The notes under the pieces: generated by a model
What the model was told of the DNA's origin: nothing
Databases searched by the model: none
The model's input: the letters and a program-made list of their open reading frames with translations, nothing else
Assembly: GCA_902806095.1 (NCBI GenBank)
Contig: CADCVF010000005.1
Coordinates: 1-54,306, forward strand
Source of the DNA: an uncultured Rubrobacteraceae bacterium
GTDB taxonomy: Bacteria > Actinomycetota > Rubrobacteria > Rubrobacterales > Rubrobacteraceae
Direction of reading: 5' to 3'
Length of the DNA stretch: 54,306 nucleotides
Shown here: in pieces, positions 24,035 through 31,078 of the stretch
How positions within the stretch are numbered: the stretch's first letter is position 1
Layout of the letters: each line of letters begins with the position of its first letter
Program-made: the position numbers and the translations under genes

Positions 24035-24062
24035 TACTCTAGGCGACGCTCCGCCTAGAGTA
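24035..24062. repeat. Perfect 11-bp inverted repeat
   Basis: TACTCTAGGCG (24035-24045) and CGCCTAGAGTA (24052-24062) are perfect arms around a six-base loop, about 160 bases before the secreted-protein gene. Otherwise the 23783-24220 gap holds only family A copy 14 and the orphan hairpin. Confidence 0.7.
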
Positions 24063-24220
24063 TCCGGATTCCGTAGCGCGATGGTTCCCTAGGGGCAAAT
24101 CTCCCCTTCGCCGTTGTTGGCCTTAGCCTTGCTGTTATCGAGTGCGCGGTGTTGAGAGTAGCGCACGCAAGCAACTTCGGTTAGTCCTGTCAACACACGA
24201 CCAAGGAGGCTGATTTAGGC

Positions 24221-24985
24221 ATGATGCTCTCAATGAAAGCCATGGGGAAGCGCTTCGGCTTGCTCGCAGCGATCGTCGCAGCACTGCTGATAGCCTGCAC
24301 GGGGGTGGTTGTTGCCCAGAGTAGTACCACCGATGCAGGCTACGAGAACCCTAATCCGGGTACTACGCCCACCGATCCGCCCCAAAGCGGTTCCGACACT
24401 GCTAGCAACGTTACTGTAACTACCATAGGGGTCCCAAACGGCGACTTCGAGACCGGCGACTTCACCCACTGGAATGTAGCGAACCAGCCGGGCGGCGGGG
24501 GTGACTGGTTCGTCTACAGTGGCACTAAAAGTCCCCTGACCGGGAAACCCCTGGCAGCCCCACCGCAAGGGGACTTTGCGGCGACTACCGATCAGGGAGG
24601 TCCTGGCTCTCACGTGCTCTACAGGAACATAAAACTCGCGCCTGGGATGAAGCACGAGCTATCGTTCTACCTCTACTACCGCAATCGCGCTGACGAATTC
24701 TTTCCCCGCAATACACTGGACTTCACGGTCGAACCAAACCAGCAGTACCTGGTGGGCATCCTGAGGCCGAAAGCCGATCCCTTCACGTTCGACCCCGACG
24801 ACATACGGACAAGGCTCTTCCGCACCAGGGTAGGCGATCCCAACAGGCTGGCGCCTACCCTAATGACCTTCGGCCTCACACGGTTTGCCGGAAAGACTGT
24901 GCGCCTGCGTTTCGCAGAGGTCGATAACCAGCTCTTTTTCAGAGCTTCGGTCGACAGAGTGAGAGTAACGAGCGAGCCGAAGTAG
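24221..24985 (+). CDS. Secreted protein, beta-sandwich domain
   Basis: A 254-residue protein with a signal peptide: a basic start with KRF, then LLAAIVAALLIACTGVVVAQS, cut probably after VVAQ or AQS. A Thr/Pro/Asn-rich linker follows (residues about 35-68). The rest starts with VPNGDFETGDFTHWNV, the usual opening of galactose-binding-like or carbohydrate-binding beta-sandwich domains, and ends VRLRFAEVDNQLFFRASVDRVRV, as such domains do. AAGGAGG lies 11 bases before the ATG. It is probably an extracellular binding protein, with ligand unknown. A strong terminator follows. Confidence 0.8.
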   Translation: MMLSMKAMGKRFGLLAAIVAALLIACTGVVVAQSSTTDAGYENPNPGTTPTDPPQSGSDTASNVTVTTIGVPNGDFETGDFTHWNVANQPGGGGDWFVYSGTKSPLTGKPLAAPPQGDFAATTDQGGPGSHVLYRNIKLAPGMKHELSFYLYYRNRADEFFPRNTLDFTVEPNQQYLVGILRPKADPFTFDPDDIRTRLFRTRVGDPNRLAPTLMTFGLTRFAGKTVRLRFAEVDNQLFFRASVDRVRVTSEPK

Positions 24986-25003
24986 AGCTAGAAGTAATCC
25001 CCG

Positions 25004-25038
25004 AGAGGGCCGGAGCCTTGATGCCCCAGCCCTCTTTC
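25004..25038 (+). terminator. Terminator of the secreted-protein gene
   Basis: AGAGGGC (25004-25010) pairs with GCCCTCT (25029-25035), followed by TTCTC, 20 bases after the stop. Confidence 0.75.
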
Positions 25039-25171
25039 TCTTGCCCCGAGGTCACGAACTTCGGTAGACAAGGTCGCTACGCTCGTTCTCTGCGGTCTTC
25101 TTCGGCGGCTCGCCTTGATTTGTCAGATAGTTTCTCCAAAAGGTTGGGTGGACAGAGCAAGACAAAGTAAA

Positions 25172-25206
25172 GAGGAGGGCCAGGATCAGGTGCCCCGGGC
25201 CCTCTA
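25172..25206 (-). terminator. Terminator of the DHFR-like gene
   Basis: GAGGGCC (25175-25181) pairs with GGCCCTC (25198-25204), directly after the minus-strand stop. Confidence 0.75.
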
Positions 25207-25212
25207 ATGGAT

Positions 25213-25767
25213 TCAGCCTTGCGCCGGCCGGTAGGTGAGGTAGAGGACGCCCGTGCTGAACGTCTTCGAGTCCACCAACTCCAGCTTTGTCTGCTCTCCT
25301 CCCTCCTCGAAAAGGCGCTTGCCGCTTCCCACCAATATAGGATGGATCATCAACTTCAGCTCATCGAGCAAGCTGTACCGCAGAAGCGAACGGGCCAGCG
25401 CGCCACTTCCGGAGATCACGATGTCCCCGCCCTCCCCCTGCTTGAGCTTCGCGATCTCCTCGGCGACGTTCTCGTTGATGAGCGTAGAGTTCTGCCACCC
25501 GAGAGGCTCCTCGAGGGTCGTAGATACGACGTACTTCTGCATGCTGTTCATCTGAGTGGCCATCGGGTTCTCCTCAGGATCCTGGCCTGGCCAGAAGGCG
25601 GCCCATTCCTCGTAGTTCACCCTGCCCATCAGCATGGCGTCTGCGGTGGCAAAGCCCTCCCCTACTGCCTGGCCCATCTCGTCGTTGAAGTAAGGGAAGT
25701 GCCACTTGTCCGGGGACTCCATCACGCCGTCCAGCGACAGAAACTCCGCGGCAACCACTTTCCTCAT
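25213..25767 (-). CDS. Dihydrofolate-reductase-like (RibD C-terminal) protein
   Basis: A 184-residue protein of the DHFR/RibD-C fold. It begins RKVVAAEFLSLDGVMESPDKW and has DAMLMGRVNYEEWAAFWP (the MGR-x-TYE-type motif), then GGDIVISGSGALARSLL (NADPH-binding loop) and LIHPILVGSGKRLF-type sequence near the end. The ATG at 25767 has AGGAGGAG upstream. These stand-alone proteins are NADPH-dependent reductases of unknown substrate, not true DHFR. The gene is monocistronic, with its own terminator, and family A copy 15 lies upstream of its start. Confidence 0.9.
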   Translation of the reverse strand: MRKVVAAEFLSLDGVMESPDKWHFPYFNDEMGQAVGEGFATADAMLMGRVNYEEWAAFWPGQDPEENPMATQMNSMQKYVVSTTLEEPLGWQNSTLINENVAEEIAKLKQGEGGDIVISGSGALARSLLRYSLLDELKLMIHPILVGSGKRLFEEGGEQTKLELVDSKTFSTGVLYLTYRPAQG

Positions 25768-25830
25768 CCTGATCTCCTCCTACGTCGCTTGTCTCGAGTG
25801 TCCTTAGCATATAGTCTCGCTTCGCAAGTG

Positions 25831-25904
25831 GCGAGCTTCAGAGAACGCCCACAAGGCGAAGTCCGCAGAATTCAACTTGCCACGCCCTCGGGTGAACAAG
25901 GCTG
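25831..25904 (+). repeat. Family A repeat, copy 15 (two units plus cap)
   Basis: Units at 25831 and 25856 (25-base period), then CAACTTGCCACGCCC and TCGGGTGAACAAGG. Confidence 0.8.
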
Positions 25905-25936
25905 TCTCGGTGTCCGTATATACGGGTGAGCACCTT

Positions 25937-25991
25937 TTTGGGGCTCGGCGAAGGAAGAATGAGAATGTTGGGACAACCGCCGAGCCTCGAA
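25937..25991. repeat. Family C stem-loop element, copy 1
   Basis: GGGGCTCGGCG (25940-25950) pairs with CGCCGAGCCTC (25978-25988), with one G-T pair in the stem. An inner hairpin GTTG-GGA-CAAC (25967-25977) directly abuts the 3' arm. The same structure occurs at 40967-41020. Confidence 0.8.
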
Positions 25992-26060
25992 CACAGAGGC
26001 GAACCTCTGGCCTATTAGATACCCATACCATTGAAGTAGAATCCAAAAACATGAGTGAAG

Positions 26061-26085
26061 TGGTACGTACTCGGGTGAATGGCCT
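26061..26085 (+). repeat. Partial family A cap, copy 16
   Basis: GTACGTACTCGGGTG and AATGGCC match only the end of the family A cap. It is the last trace of the family before the transposon. Confidence 0.5.
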
Positions 26086-26096
26086 CTGCGCTACTC

Positions 26097-26173
26097 TCAG
26101 GACTCGGGGCGGGCCGCCTTCTCCTCGGCCCACTCAAGGGCGTAGTCTGCGACCTCTTCTCTGTACCTATTCG
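26097..26173 (-). pseudogene. 3' remnant of a gene cut by the transposon
   Basis: The minus strand reads ANRYREEVADYALEWAEEKAARPES and then TGA (26097-26099). The frame is coherent up to the transposon end at 26174 and then loses sense. The 5' part is not found on the other side of the transposon. Confidence 0.45.
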
Positions 26174-26197
26174 CAGGGTAATTATACCTTGACTGTA
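26174..26197 (+). repeat. Left terminal inverted repeat of the transposon
   Basis: Matches 28751-28774 in inverted orientation at 23 of 24 positions. The mismatch is the third base from the outside. Confidence 0.85.
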
Positions 26198-26223
26198 TAA
26201 GTGCATTGTAGTACTATATTGGC

Positions 26224-27159
26224 TTGGCACCTGGAAACCGCAAAGATCCGCAGAATTACAAGCCTTCGGACTCGCAGTACTCGCTCATGGAGTTCATGCG
26301 CGAGTTTCCCGACGACGACGCTTGCCTTGAGTGGCTTTGGCGCAATCGCTTCTCGCCGCGTGGTGATTCGGCTTACTGCCTGAAGTGCGAGACTCAGCGC
26401 ATTCATCGCCGCTATGGGACGAAGCAGCAACGCCAGTCCTGGACGTGTATCCATTGCGGGCATCACCTGCACCCTACAGCGGGGACGATCTTCCACAAGT
26501 CCTCTACCTCGTTGCATCTGTGGTTCTACGCGATGTATTTAATGACTAGCACCCGCTGCGGCATCTCTGCCAAACAACTAGAGCGGGAATTTGGCGTTAC
26601 CTACAAGACAGCTTGGCGCATGGCGAAGCTCATCCGTCAGGAGTTAATGGTCCAAGACAATCAGCCGTTCGGCGGCGAAGTCGAGATGGACGAAACCTAT
26701 GTCGGCGGGCGTCGTCGTGGCGACAAGCGTGGGCCTCCCTCTGAGGACTCGCACAAGACGCCTGTTTTCGGAATGGTGCAGCGCCGTGGTCGAGTCGCCG
26801 CGATGCCAGTTCGCAACGTCAAAGCAAAGACGCTCATGCCGCACGTCCGTAGGAGGGTGCTGCCGTCCTCTGTTGTCTACACAGACGAACTCAGGTCATA
26901 CGATGGCTTGAAGCGTCGGGGCTACCAGCACGAGCGCATACATCACGCCGAGCAAATCTACGTAAGTGGAGACGTTCACACAAACACCATAGACGGGTTC
27001 TGGTCACTGGTGAAGCGCGGCATAAACGGCGTCTATCACGCGGTTTCAGCCAAGCACTTGCACGGCTACTTAAACGAGTACACCTATCAGTGTAACAACC
27101 AAGGCAAGAACGGCGACCAGTTCAGGAAGCTACTGCTTCGGTCTGCCCTTAGTCACTGA
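26224..27159 (+). CDS. IS1595/ISXO2-family transposase
   Basis: A protein of about 311 residues. The N-terminal zinc ribbon is CLKCETQ with CIHCGH (residues about 58-83), and TAGTIFHKSSTSLHLWFYAMYLM follows, as usual. The DDE-type core shows VEMDETYVGGRRRGDKRG (first Asp) and VVYTDELRSYDG (second Asp). HTNTIDGFWSLVKRG holds the position where most members have Glu (TIEGFW); here it is Asp. That change may weaken catalysis or be tolerated. The TTG at 26224 has no clear ribosome site, and the ATG at 26287 is a plausible alternative. It opens the transposon, 27 bases inside the left repeat. Confidence 0.9.
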   Translation: MAPGNRKDPQNYKPSDSQYSLMEFMREFPDDDACLEWLWRNRFSPRGDSAYCLKCETQRIHRRYGTKQQRQSWTCIHCGHHLHPTAGTIFHKSSTSLHLWFYAMYLMTSTRCGISAKQLEREFGVTYKTAWRMAKLIRQELMVQDNQPFGGEVEMDETYVGGRRRGDKRGPPSEDSHKTPVFGMVQRRGRVAAMPVRNVKAKTLMPHVRRRVLPSSVVYTDELRSYDGLKRRGYQHERIHHAEQIYVSGDVHTNTIDGFWSLVKRGINGVYHAVSAKHLHGYLNEYTYQCNNQGKNGDQFRKLLLRSALSH

Positions 27160-27294
27160 ATCGTTGCTCTTGGACACCCTTTGGAGGTTGCGCATGAACT
27201 CACCGCGCTTGGGGACGGGTATCTCCAAGCCCTTATCGGTCTTTTGGCTTGACTCGCCTTCTTTGGCGAGCTTCTTGCTACGCCTGTCTGCCAT
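27130..27294 (-). CDS. 54-residue passenger protein with GLEIPVPKRGEF motif
   Basis: A short gene on the strand opposite to the transposase, which it overlaps by 30 bases at the 3' ends. It begins MADRRSKKLAKEGESS and has KGLEIPVPKRGEFMRNL in the middle and a polar tail ending GRPKQ. GGGGA lies shortly before the ATG at 27294. From memory, short proteins with a GLEIPVP core sit near ISXO2-type transposases elsewhere; this should be checked. The compositional coherence and the transposon context argue for a real gene. The function is unknown. Confidence 0.6.
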   Translation of the reverse strand: MADRRSKKLAKEGESSQKTDKGLEIPVPKRGEFMRNLQRVSKSNDSVTKGRPKQ

Positions 27295-27315
27295 AATGTC
27301 CCCATTCTATCAGCC

Positions 27316-28101
27316 ATGACCTACCAGCCAGTCTACCAACTCAAGCTAGACCGAGCCGCCGAACACCTGAAGAGCATAGAGACGCAAGAGCGAGTCTAGC
27401 GTCAGGGAAATCCGTGTAGAGTGTGGACCGAGCCGGACATCCAGAGCGGCGACAAGCTCGTGTGGGCCGAAGTCCTCAAGCCTCCGCCCATCATTCTCGC
27501 CCCCATCGTCGGGGACTTCCTCCACAACCTCAGAAGCGCCCTCGACAACCTCGCCTACGAACTCGCCGTCGCACACAAGGGTTCCAAGATGTCCAAAAGC
27601 ATCGCCGACCACTCCGGTTTCCCCATTTTCACAGATAAGGTTAGGTTTGACAAACACGGTGGGCCCAAGATCAGGTGTGTACATCCCGACGCCCGGACAT
27701 TCATCGAGCGATTGCAGCCGTACAACCGACGGGACATACCTGTAACCGCTGACGCCCTCTGGCAGCTCAGTGTGCTCTCCAATAGCGACAAGCACCAGCT
27801 TCCGCATTTCGCGGTAGCCGCGCCCCATCAATTCACCATTCTCTCTACTCCCCCGAGCGACGCTCGGGGAGTCGAGTTCTTCACCGAGCCGTTTGAAGAT
27901 CGCGCAGTAATCGCGAGGCTGGTGATCCCCCTCGGAGCCCACGCGGAAGTGAGCATGCAACGACCTCCTACCTTCGGCATAGCCTTCGGAGAGCGTTCTC
28001 CCGATATAGTCCAGACATTCGGGGTCTTGAGAATTCTCACCCACATCCAACGGTACGTAACCGAACGGGTAGTCCCGCCGCTCGTCAAGGATCTCGCCTG
28101 A
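27316..28101 (+). pseudogene. Passenger gene of HNLRSALD family interrupted by TAG
   Basis: One frame runs from the ATG at 27316 to the TGA at 28099-28101 but has an in-frame TAG at 27397-27399 after 27 codons. Both sides make sense together: a first helix (LDRAAEHLKSIETQER), then TEPDIQSGDKLVWAEV, then GDFLHNLRSALDNLAYELAV, a well-recognisable block of an uncharacterised family. The rest continues normally (LQPYNRRDI, LSVLSNSDKHQLPH) to about 260 residues in all. A truncated product could start at the GTG at 27421. The function is unknown. The interruption suggests decay of the cargo or amber readthrough. Confidence 0.7.
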
Positions 28102-28187
28102 GATCATTTTCCTCCAATAGAAAAGCGGCCCCCGAAGGAACCGCCGATTCGCAAAGAAGCGTCCCCGGTTTCCCGAGGCCTACCTGC

Positions 28188-28478
28188 TTAGGCTGTCAAT
28201 CTTCTTCCGCGTATCACATCTAGATTCGCAAGGAACGCTCGCGGGCTGGCTACCTCGCGTGGTTTGGGAGGTTCTATCGGCAAGAAGTACTCAGCCGGGT
28301 ACAGGTAATCCTCGCCGCTGTCGTCCACCACACGTATCTCATCGTATCTCTCAGCGTTCCTATCTGGCAGAACCCGATAGAACTTCTGCGGTTGCAGCGA
28401 TTCGGGATATTCACCGCTGTCGACGCACAGCGCGAACACCGCATCACCCCGTCTTCCCGTTACGCTCATCCGCTCCAT
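28188..28478 (-). CDS. Small passenger protein, second of a coupled pair
   Basis: A 96-residue protein starting at the ATG at 28478, whose A is the last base of the upstream gene's TGA (TGATG). It reads AVFALCVDSGEYPESLQPQKFYRVLPD, then IRVVDDSGEDYLYPAEYFLPIE and a polar end. It looks like a small beta-rich domain with a short tail (AFLANLD). I do not know a function for the family. The TGATG overlap means translational coupling, so the two proteins probably act together. Confidence 0.7.
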   Translation of the reverse strand: MERMSVTGRRGDAVFALCVDSGEYPESLQPQKFYRVLPDRNAERYDEIRVVDDSGEDYLYPAEYFLPIEPPKPREVASPRAFLANLDVIRGRRLTA

Positions 28479-28720
28479 CAATCCAAATCCCGCTTGATCT
28501 TTTCTTTCCTTCTCCCGATGCCTTGTGCCTCGTACCAATGCAGTTCCACGAACCGGATTTCCCCTGTATTGGTCATCTGTATTGTAGCTTTACCCTTGCA
28601 TTTGCGCCACTTACCCCGACCGTAGCTTTCTTGAAGCCTAGCCAGCTCATGAATCTTGTTGCCTACCGCTATGGTTTCACGATTGCGTATCTGCCCGATA
28701 ACGGTAAACCTGGACACCAC
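28478..28720 (-). CDS. Small passenger protein, first of a coupled pair
   Basis: An 80-residue protein starting at GTG. It begins VSRFTVIGQIRNRETIAVGNKI and has WRKCKGKATIQM, then IRFVELHWYEAQGIGRRKEKIKRDLD at the end. The HWYEA-GIGR-KIKR ending is distinctive and, as far as I recall, occurs in other small uncharacterised bacterial proteins. The gene overlaps the start of the next one. A two-gene, tightly coupled unit on a mobile element invites comparison with toxin-antitoxin pairs, but nothing in the sequence proves that. Confidence 0.7.
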   Translation of the reverse strand: MVSRFTVIGQIRNRETIAVGNKIHELARLQESYGRGKWRKCKGKATIQMTNTGEIRFVELHWYEAQGIGRRKEKIKRDLD

Positions 28721-28750
28721 ACCATTCTACAAAGACCTACTGGGCGTTTC

Positions 28751-28774
28751 TACAGTCAAGGTATAATTACCTTG
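28751..28774 (-). repeat. Right terminal inverted repeat of the transposon
   Basis: Inverted copy of 26174-26197 with one mismatch. It ends 14 bases before the stop codon of the enolase-superfamily gene. Confidence 0.85.
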
Positions 28775-28787
28775 CAACATGTCTTGG

Positions 28788-29927
28788 CTACCAGTTAGTA
28801 ACCGAGCCGTCAGGGCGGTGGAGGTGAGGAAGGTCCGCCATCCGGAAGGGTCGACTCTTGGCCGCTTCCCGATCTAACTCCACGCCCAGTCCAGGGCGCG
28901 CGGGCGGCAGCAGGTGCCCATCCTCCCACTCGGGCTGCACGGGGACGACGTCGGTCAGGAACGTTCCTGGTCTGTAAGGCTGCTCTTGGACACCGAAGTT
29001 GGGGCAAGAGAGGTTCAGGTGCAGGCAGGCGGCCGTCGAGACTGGCCCAAGCGGGTTGTGGACGGCGAGCTTTACGTGGTGGGTTTCGCACATGGCGGCG
29101 ATCTTCTTGGCTTCGGTAATTCCCCCAGCTATGCACAAGTCAATGCGAGCGTAGTCTATCCACTCCTTCTCCACGAGCTCCCTGAACTCCCACTTGGAGC
29201 CGAATTGCTCCCCTGCTGCCAAGGGCACGGCGGTGCGCAGTCGCAGCATCTCGTAGGAGCGGGGGTCCTCCGAACGTAAGGGGTCTTCGATGAAGAAGGG
29301 CCGCAAGGGCTCGGCCTCGCGACAGAGCCGAAGGGAGTCGTGCATCTCGAGACGGGTGTGAACATCGAGGATCATCTCGGTCTCCTCACCCACAGCACCG
29401 CGCACCGCCGCGAGCTGCTCGACGGCGGCGAGCACGGAACGGTAGGGTTGGAAGACCTCGCCATCCTGGGGCAACCCCCAGCGCACGAAGCGCCACCCCT
29501 CCTCCTTGGTCTTCAAGCAGGACTCAACGAGGGCGGATGTGTCCGCGCCTGCTTCCGTGTTGTGCGGGTAGCAGACCACACGGTCGCGGGCTCGCCCACC
29601 GAGGAGTTCGTAGACAGGAACGCCCAAAGCCTTGCCCTTGATGTCCCACAGCGCAAGGTCAACGGCCGAGATCGCCGCCGAAACGGCGTGCCTGGCGGGG
29701 AAGAAGCCTCCCCGAAAGAGTAGCTGCCAGAGGTGCTCGGTACGAAACGTGTCCTCACCTATTAGCAAAGGCTCGAAGTGCTCGATCGCCCCCGTCACCG
29801 CCAGCTCGCGGCCGGTGAGCCCCGCTTCGCCGACGCCGTAGACGCCTTCGTCGGTGTCTACGACCACAAACAGGTAGTTCCGCTCCCCGCCCCATACCGG
29901 GTATGTCTCGATTCCGGTTATCTTCAC
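28788..29927 (-). CDS. Enolase-superfamily dehydratase (mandelate racemase/galactonate dehydratase type)
   Basis: A 379-residue protein of the mandelate-racemase group. Metal ligands are the Asp in ILDVHTRLE, the Glu in FFIEDPLR and the Glu in AAGEQFGS. The catalytic His is in VKLAVHNPLGPVS, and the end HRPDGSVTNW is typical of sugar-acid dehydratases. The N-terminal capping domain runs from KITGIETYPVW. The GTG at 29927 is chosen because GGAGG lies five bases upstream. The open frame to 30077 has no ribosome site. It is probably a cytoplasmic Mg-dependent acid-sugar dehydratase, with the exact sugar unknown. It stops only a few bases from the transposon end but is complete. Confidence 0.9.
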   Translation of the reverse strand: MKITGIETYPVWGGERNYLFVVVDTDEGVYGVGEAGLTGRELAVTGAIEHFEPLLIGEDTFRTEHLWQLLFRGGFFPARHAVSAAISAVDLALWDIKGKALGVPVYELLGGRARDRVVCYPHNTEAGADTSALVESCLKTKEEGWRFVRWGLPQDGEVFQPYRSVLAAVEQLAAVRGAVGEETEMILDVHTRLEMHDSLRLCREAEPLRPFFIEDPLRSEDPRSYEMLRLRTAVPLAAGEQFGSKWEFRELVEKEWIDYARIDLCIAGGITEAKKIAAMCETHHVKLAVHNPLGPVSTAACLHLNLSCPNFGVQEQPYRPGTFLTDVVPVQPEWEDGHLLPPARPGLGVELDREAAKSRPFRMADLPHLHRPDGSVTNW

Positions 29928-29957
29928 ACGTACCTCCAGGTCCCGTGAATCAACGAT

Positions 29958-30227
29958 GGTACACGACAGGTCCGCTTCAAGTAGCCGGCCTACGACCTCG
30001 GCATCCTCATGAGGGAGTGGAGCGGCGAACTGCTTGGCGGCGACGCGGCGAGGTTTGGTCGCGAGAGGTGAGCCCACCTTGCCCGTCTCACGGGAGTCGA
30101 TCCTCGTGCTATCTGGGAGTTGGACTTCGTCGAACGGGTGTCAACAGGGCATCTGGCGAGGCGGGTGGGAGCCAGGCGGCTGGGGAGGGAGATGCTGGAG
30201 GTCGCCGAGGTGTGGGCAAGCTCGTGA
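29958..30227 (+). pseudogene. APH-type kinase remnant
   Basis: The frame ending at the TGA at 30225-30227 reads AYDLGILMREWSGELLGGDAARFGRER, then an in-frame TGA, then AHLARLTGVDPRAIWELDFVERVSTG and LEVAEVWASS. Another in-frame TAG lies just before AYDLG. This is the C-terminal part of an aminoglycoside/hydroxyurea-type phosphotransferase, with two stops and no N-terminus. The region to 30379 holds no further gene. Confidence 0.65.
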
Positions 30228-30379
30228 TTCCGACCGTGCCATGAACGCGGGATGTTTTCTGCTGCCCACACTGCGGACATGTGTACAGTTGGCCATGGCT
30301 ATCAGGCCAGACCGCTGTAAGAGATGGGGGTACACTTACAGGCGGTAGCGCGCGACGGCGGATGAGAGGGAGTGCGACC

Positions 30380-31045
30380 ATGAGGGTGGTGATCTTCGGG
30401 CCTACGGGCGGCACCGGCCGGCGTGTCGTGGAGCGGGCGATCGCTGAAGGACACGAAGTTACCGCTTTCCTCAGAAACCCCTCCAGGATGAGCGCACGCC
30501 ACCAGCGGCTAAGGGTCGTCGTCGGAGACGCGTTCGATTTGGGGAAGGTGCGTGAGACGGTAGCTGCCAATGAGGCGGTGATCAGCGTCCTCGGCTCACG
30601 GCAACCCAGCAACCCACTCCATCCACGCAGACCAGGGGACCCGCATGGAGTGGCTTCGGCCGGTTCCGCGAACATCATCGCGGCGATGAAGGAGCATGGC
30701 GTGCGGCGCCTGGTGTGCCAGACGGCGTGGGGAGTGGGGGAGAGCAAGCAGGATCCTGGGCTCGCTGGTGCGTTCTTCATGAAGGTACTCGTTCCGCCGC
30801 TTCTCAGGGACGAGTACGCAGACAAGGAGGCGCAGGAGAAGATCGTGCGCCAGAGCAATCTGGAGTGGACCATCGTCCGCCCCATGATATTGACCAACGG
30901 GCCCTGGACGAACGACTACCGTGCGGGTATAGATCTGAAACCGGGCCGGCGCCCTTACATCTCTCGGGCAGATGTTGCCGGCTTCCTGATGAGGCAGCTC
31001 GCCGACGATACGTTCATACGCAGTACGCCGGCTATCGGCTATTGA
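30380..31045 (+). CDS. NAD(P)-binding protein (NmrA/atypical SDR)
   Basis: A 221-residue protein starting at the ATG at 30380, with GGGAG upstream. It opens with the Rossmann motif VVIFGPTGGTGRRVV (GxxGxxG), followed by FLRNPSRM and VVVGDAFD. The later AMKEHGVRRLVCQTAWGVG and LEWTIVRPMILTNGP are as in NAD(P)H-binding proteins of the YwnB/BVR-B/NmrA group. ISRADVAGFLMRQL near the end is typical. The catalytic Tyr-Lys pair of classical SDRs is absent, so it is a redox sensor or a flavin-reductase-like enzyme. The longer frame from 30281 lacks a ribosome site. Confidence 0.88.
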   Translation: MRVVIFGPTGGTGRRVVERAIAEGHEVTAFLRNPSRMSARHQRLRVVVGDAFDLGKVRETVAANEAVISVLGSRQPSNPLHPRRPGDPHGVASAGSANIIAAMKEHGVRRLVCQTAWGVGESKQDPGLAGAFFMKVLVPPLLRDEYADKEAQEKIVRQSNLEWTIVRPMILTNGPWTNDYRAGIDLKPGRRPYISRADVAGFLMRQLADDTFIRSTPAIGY

Positions 31046-31078
31046 CCCCGGCCCTCCACCGGAGGTGCACCAGGTCCC

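Larger units (their letters stand above)
26174..28774 (+). mobile_element. IS1595-type transposon with passenger genes
   Basis: The 2.6-kb segment is bounded by 24-bp inverted repeats with one mismatch (26174-26197 and 28751-28774), each containing GGTAATTATACCTTGAC. It carries an ISXO2/IS1595 transposase, a 54-residue gene, an interrupted gene and a coupled gene pair. IS1595-family elements with cargo are known. No perfect 8-bp target duplication is visible, so one end may have been rearranged after insertion. Confidence 0.8.

Noticed and set aside
10851-26085. Classical integron attC sites as the explanation for repeat family A
   Set aside because: The RYYYAAC and GTTRRRY core sites are absent, no integrase is seen, and the gene orientation is mixed.
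10851-26085. A CRISPR array from the repeated GAASTTC units
   Set aside because: The units are 25 bases in direct contact without spacers, and copies are separated by whole genes. No cas genes are present.
30230-30330. A zinc-ribbon-like CPQCG stretch on the minus strand
   Set aside because: It lies in an arginine- and proline-rich frame without start or conserved surroundings. One CxxC alone is not enough.
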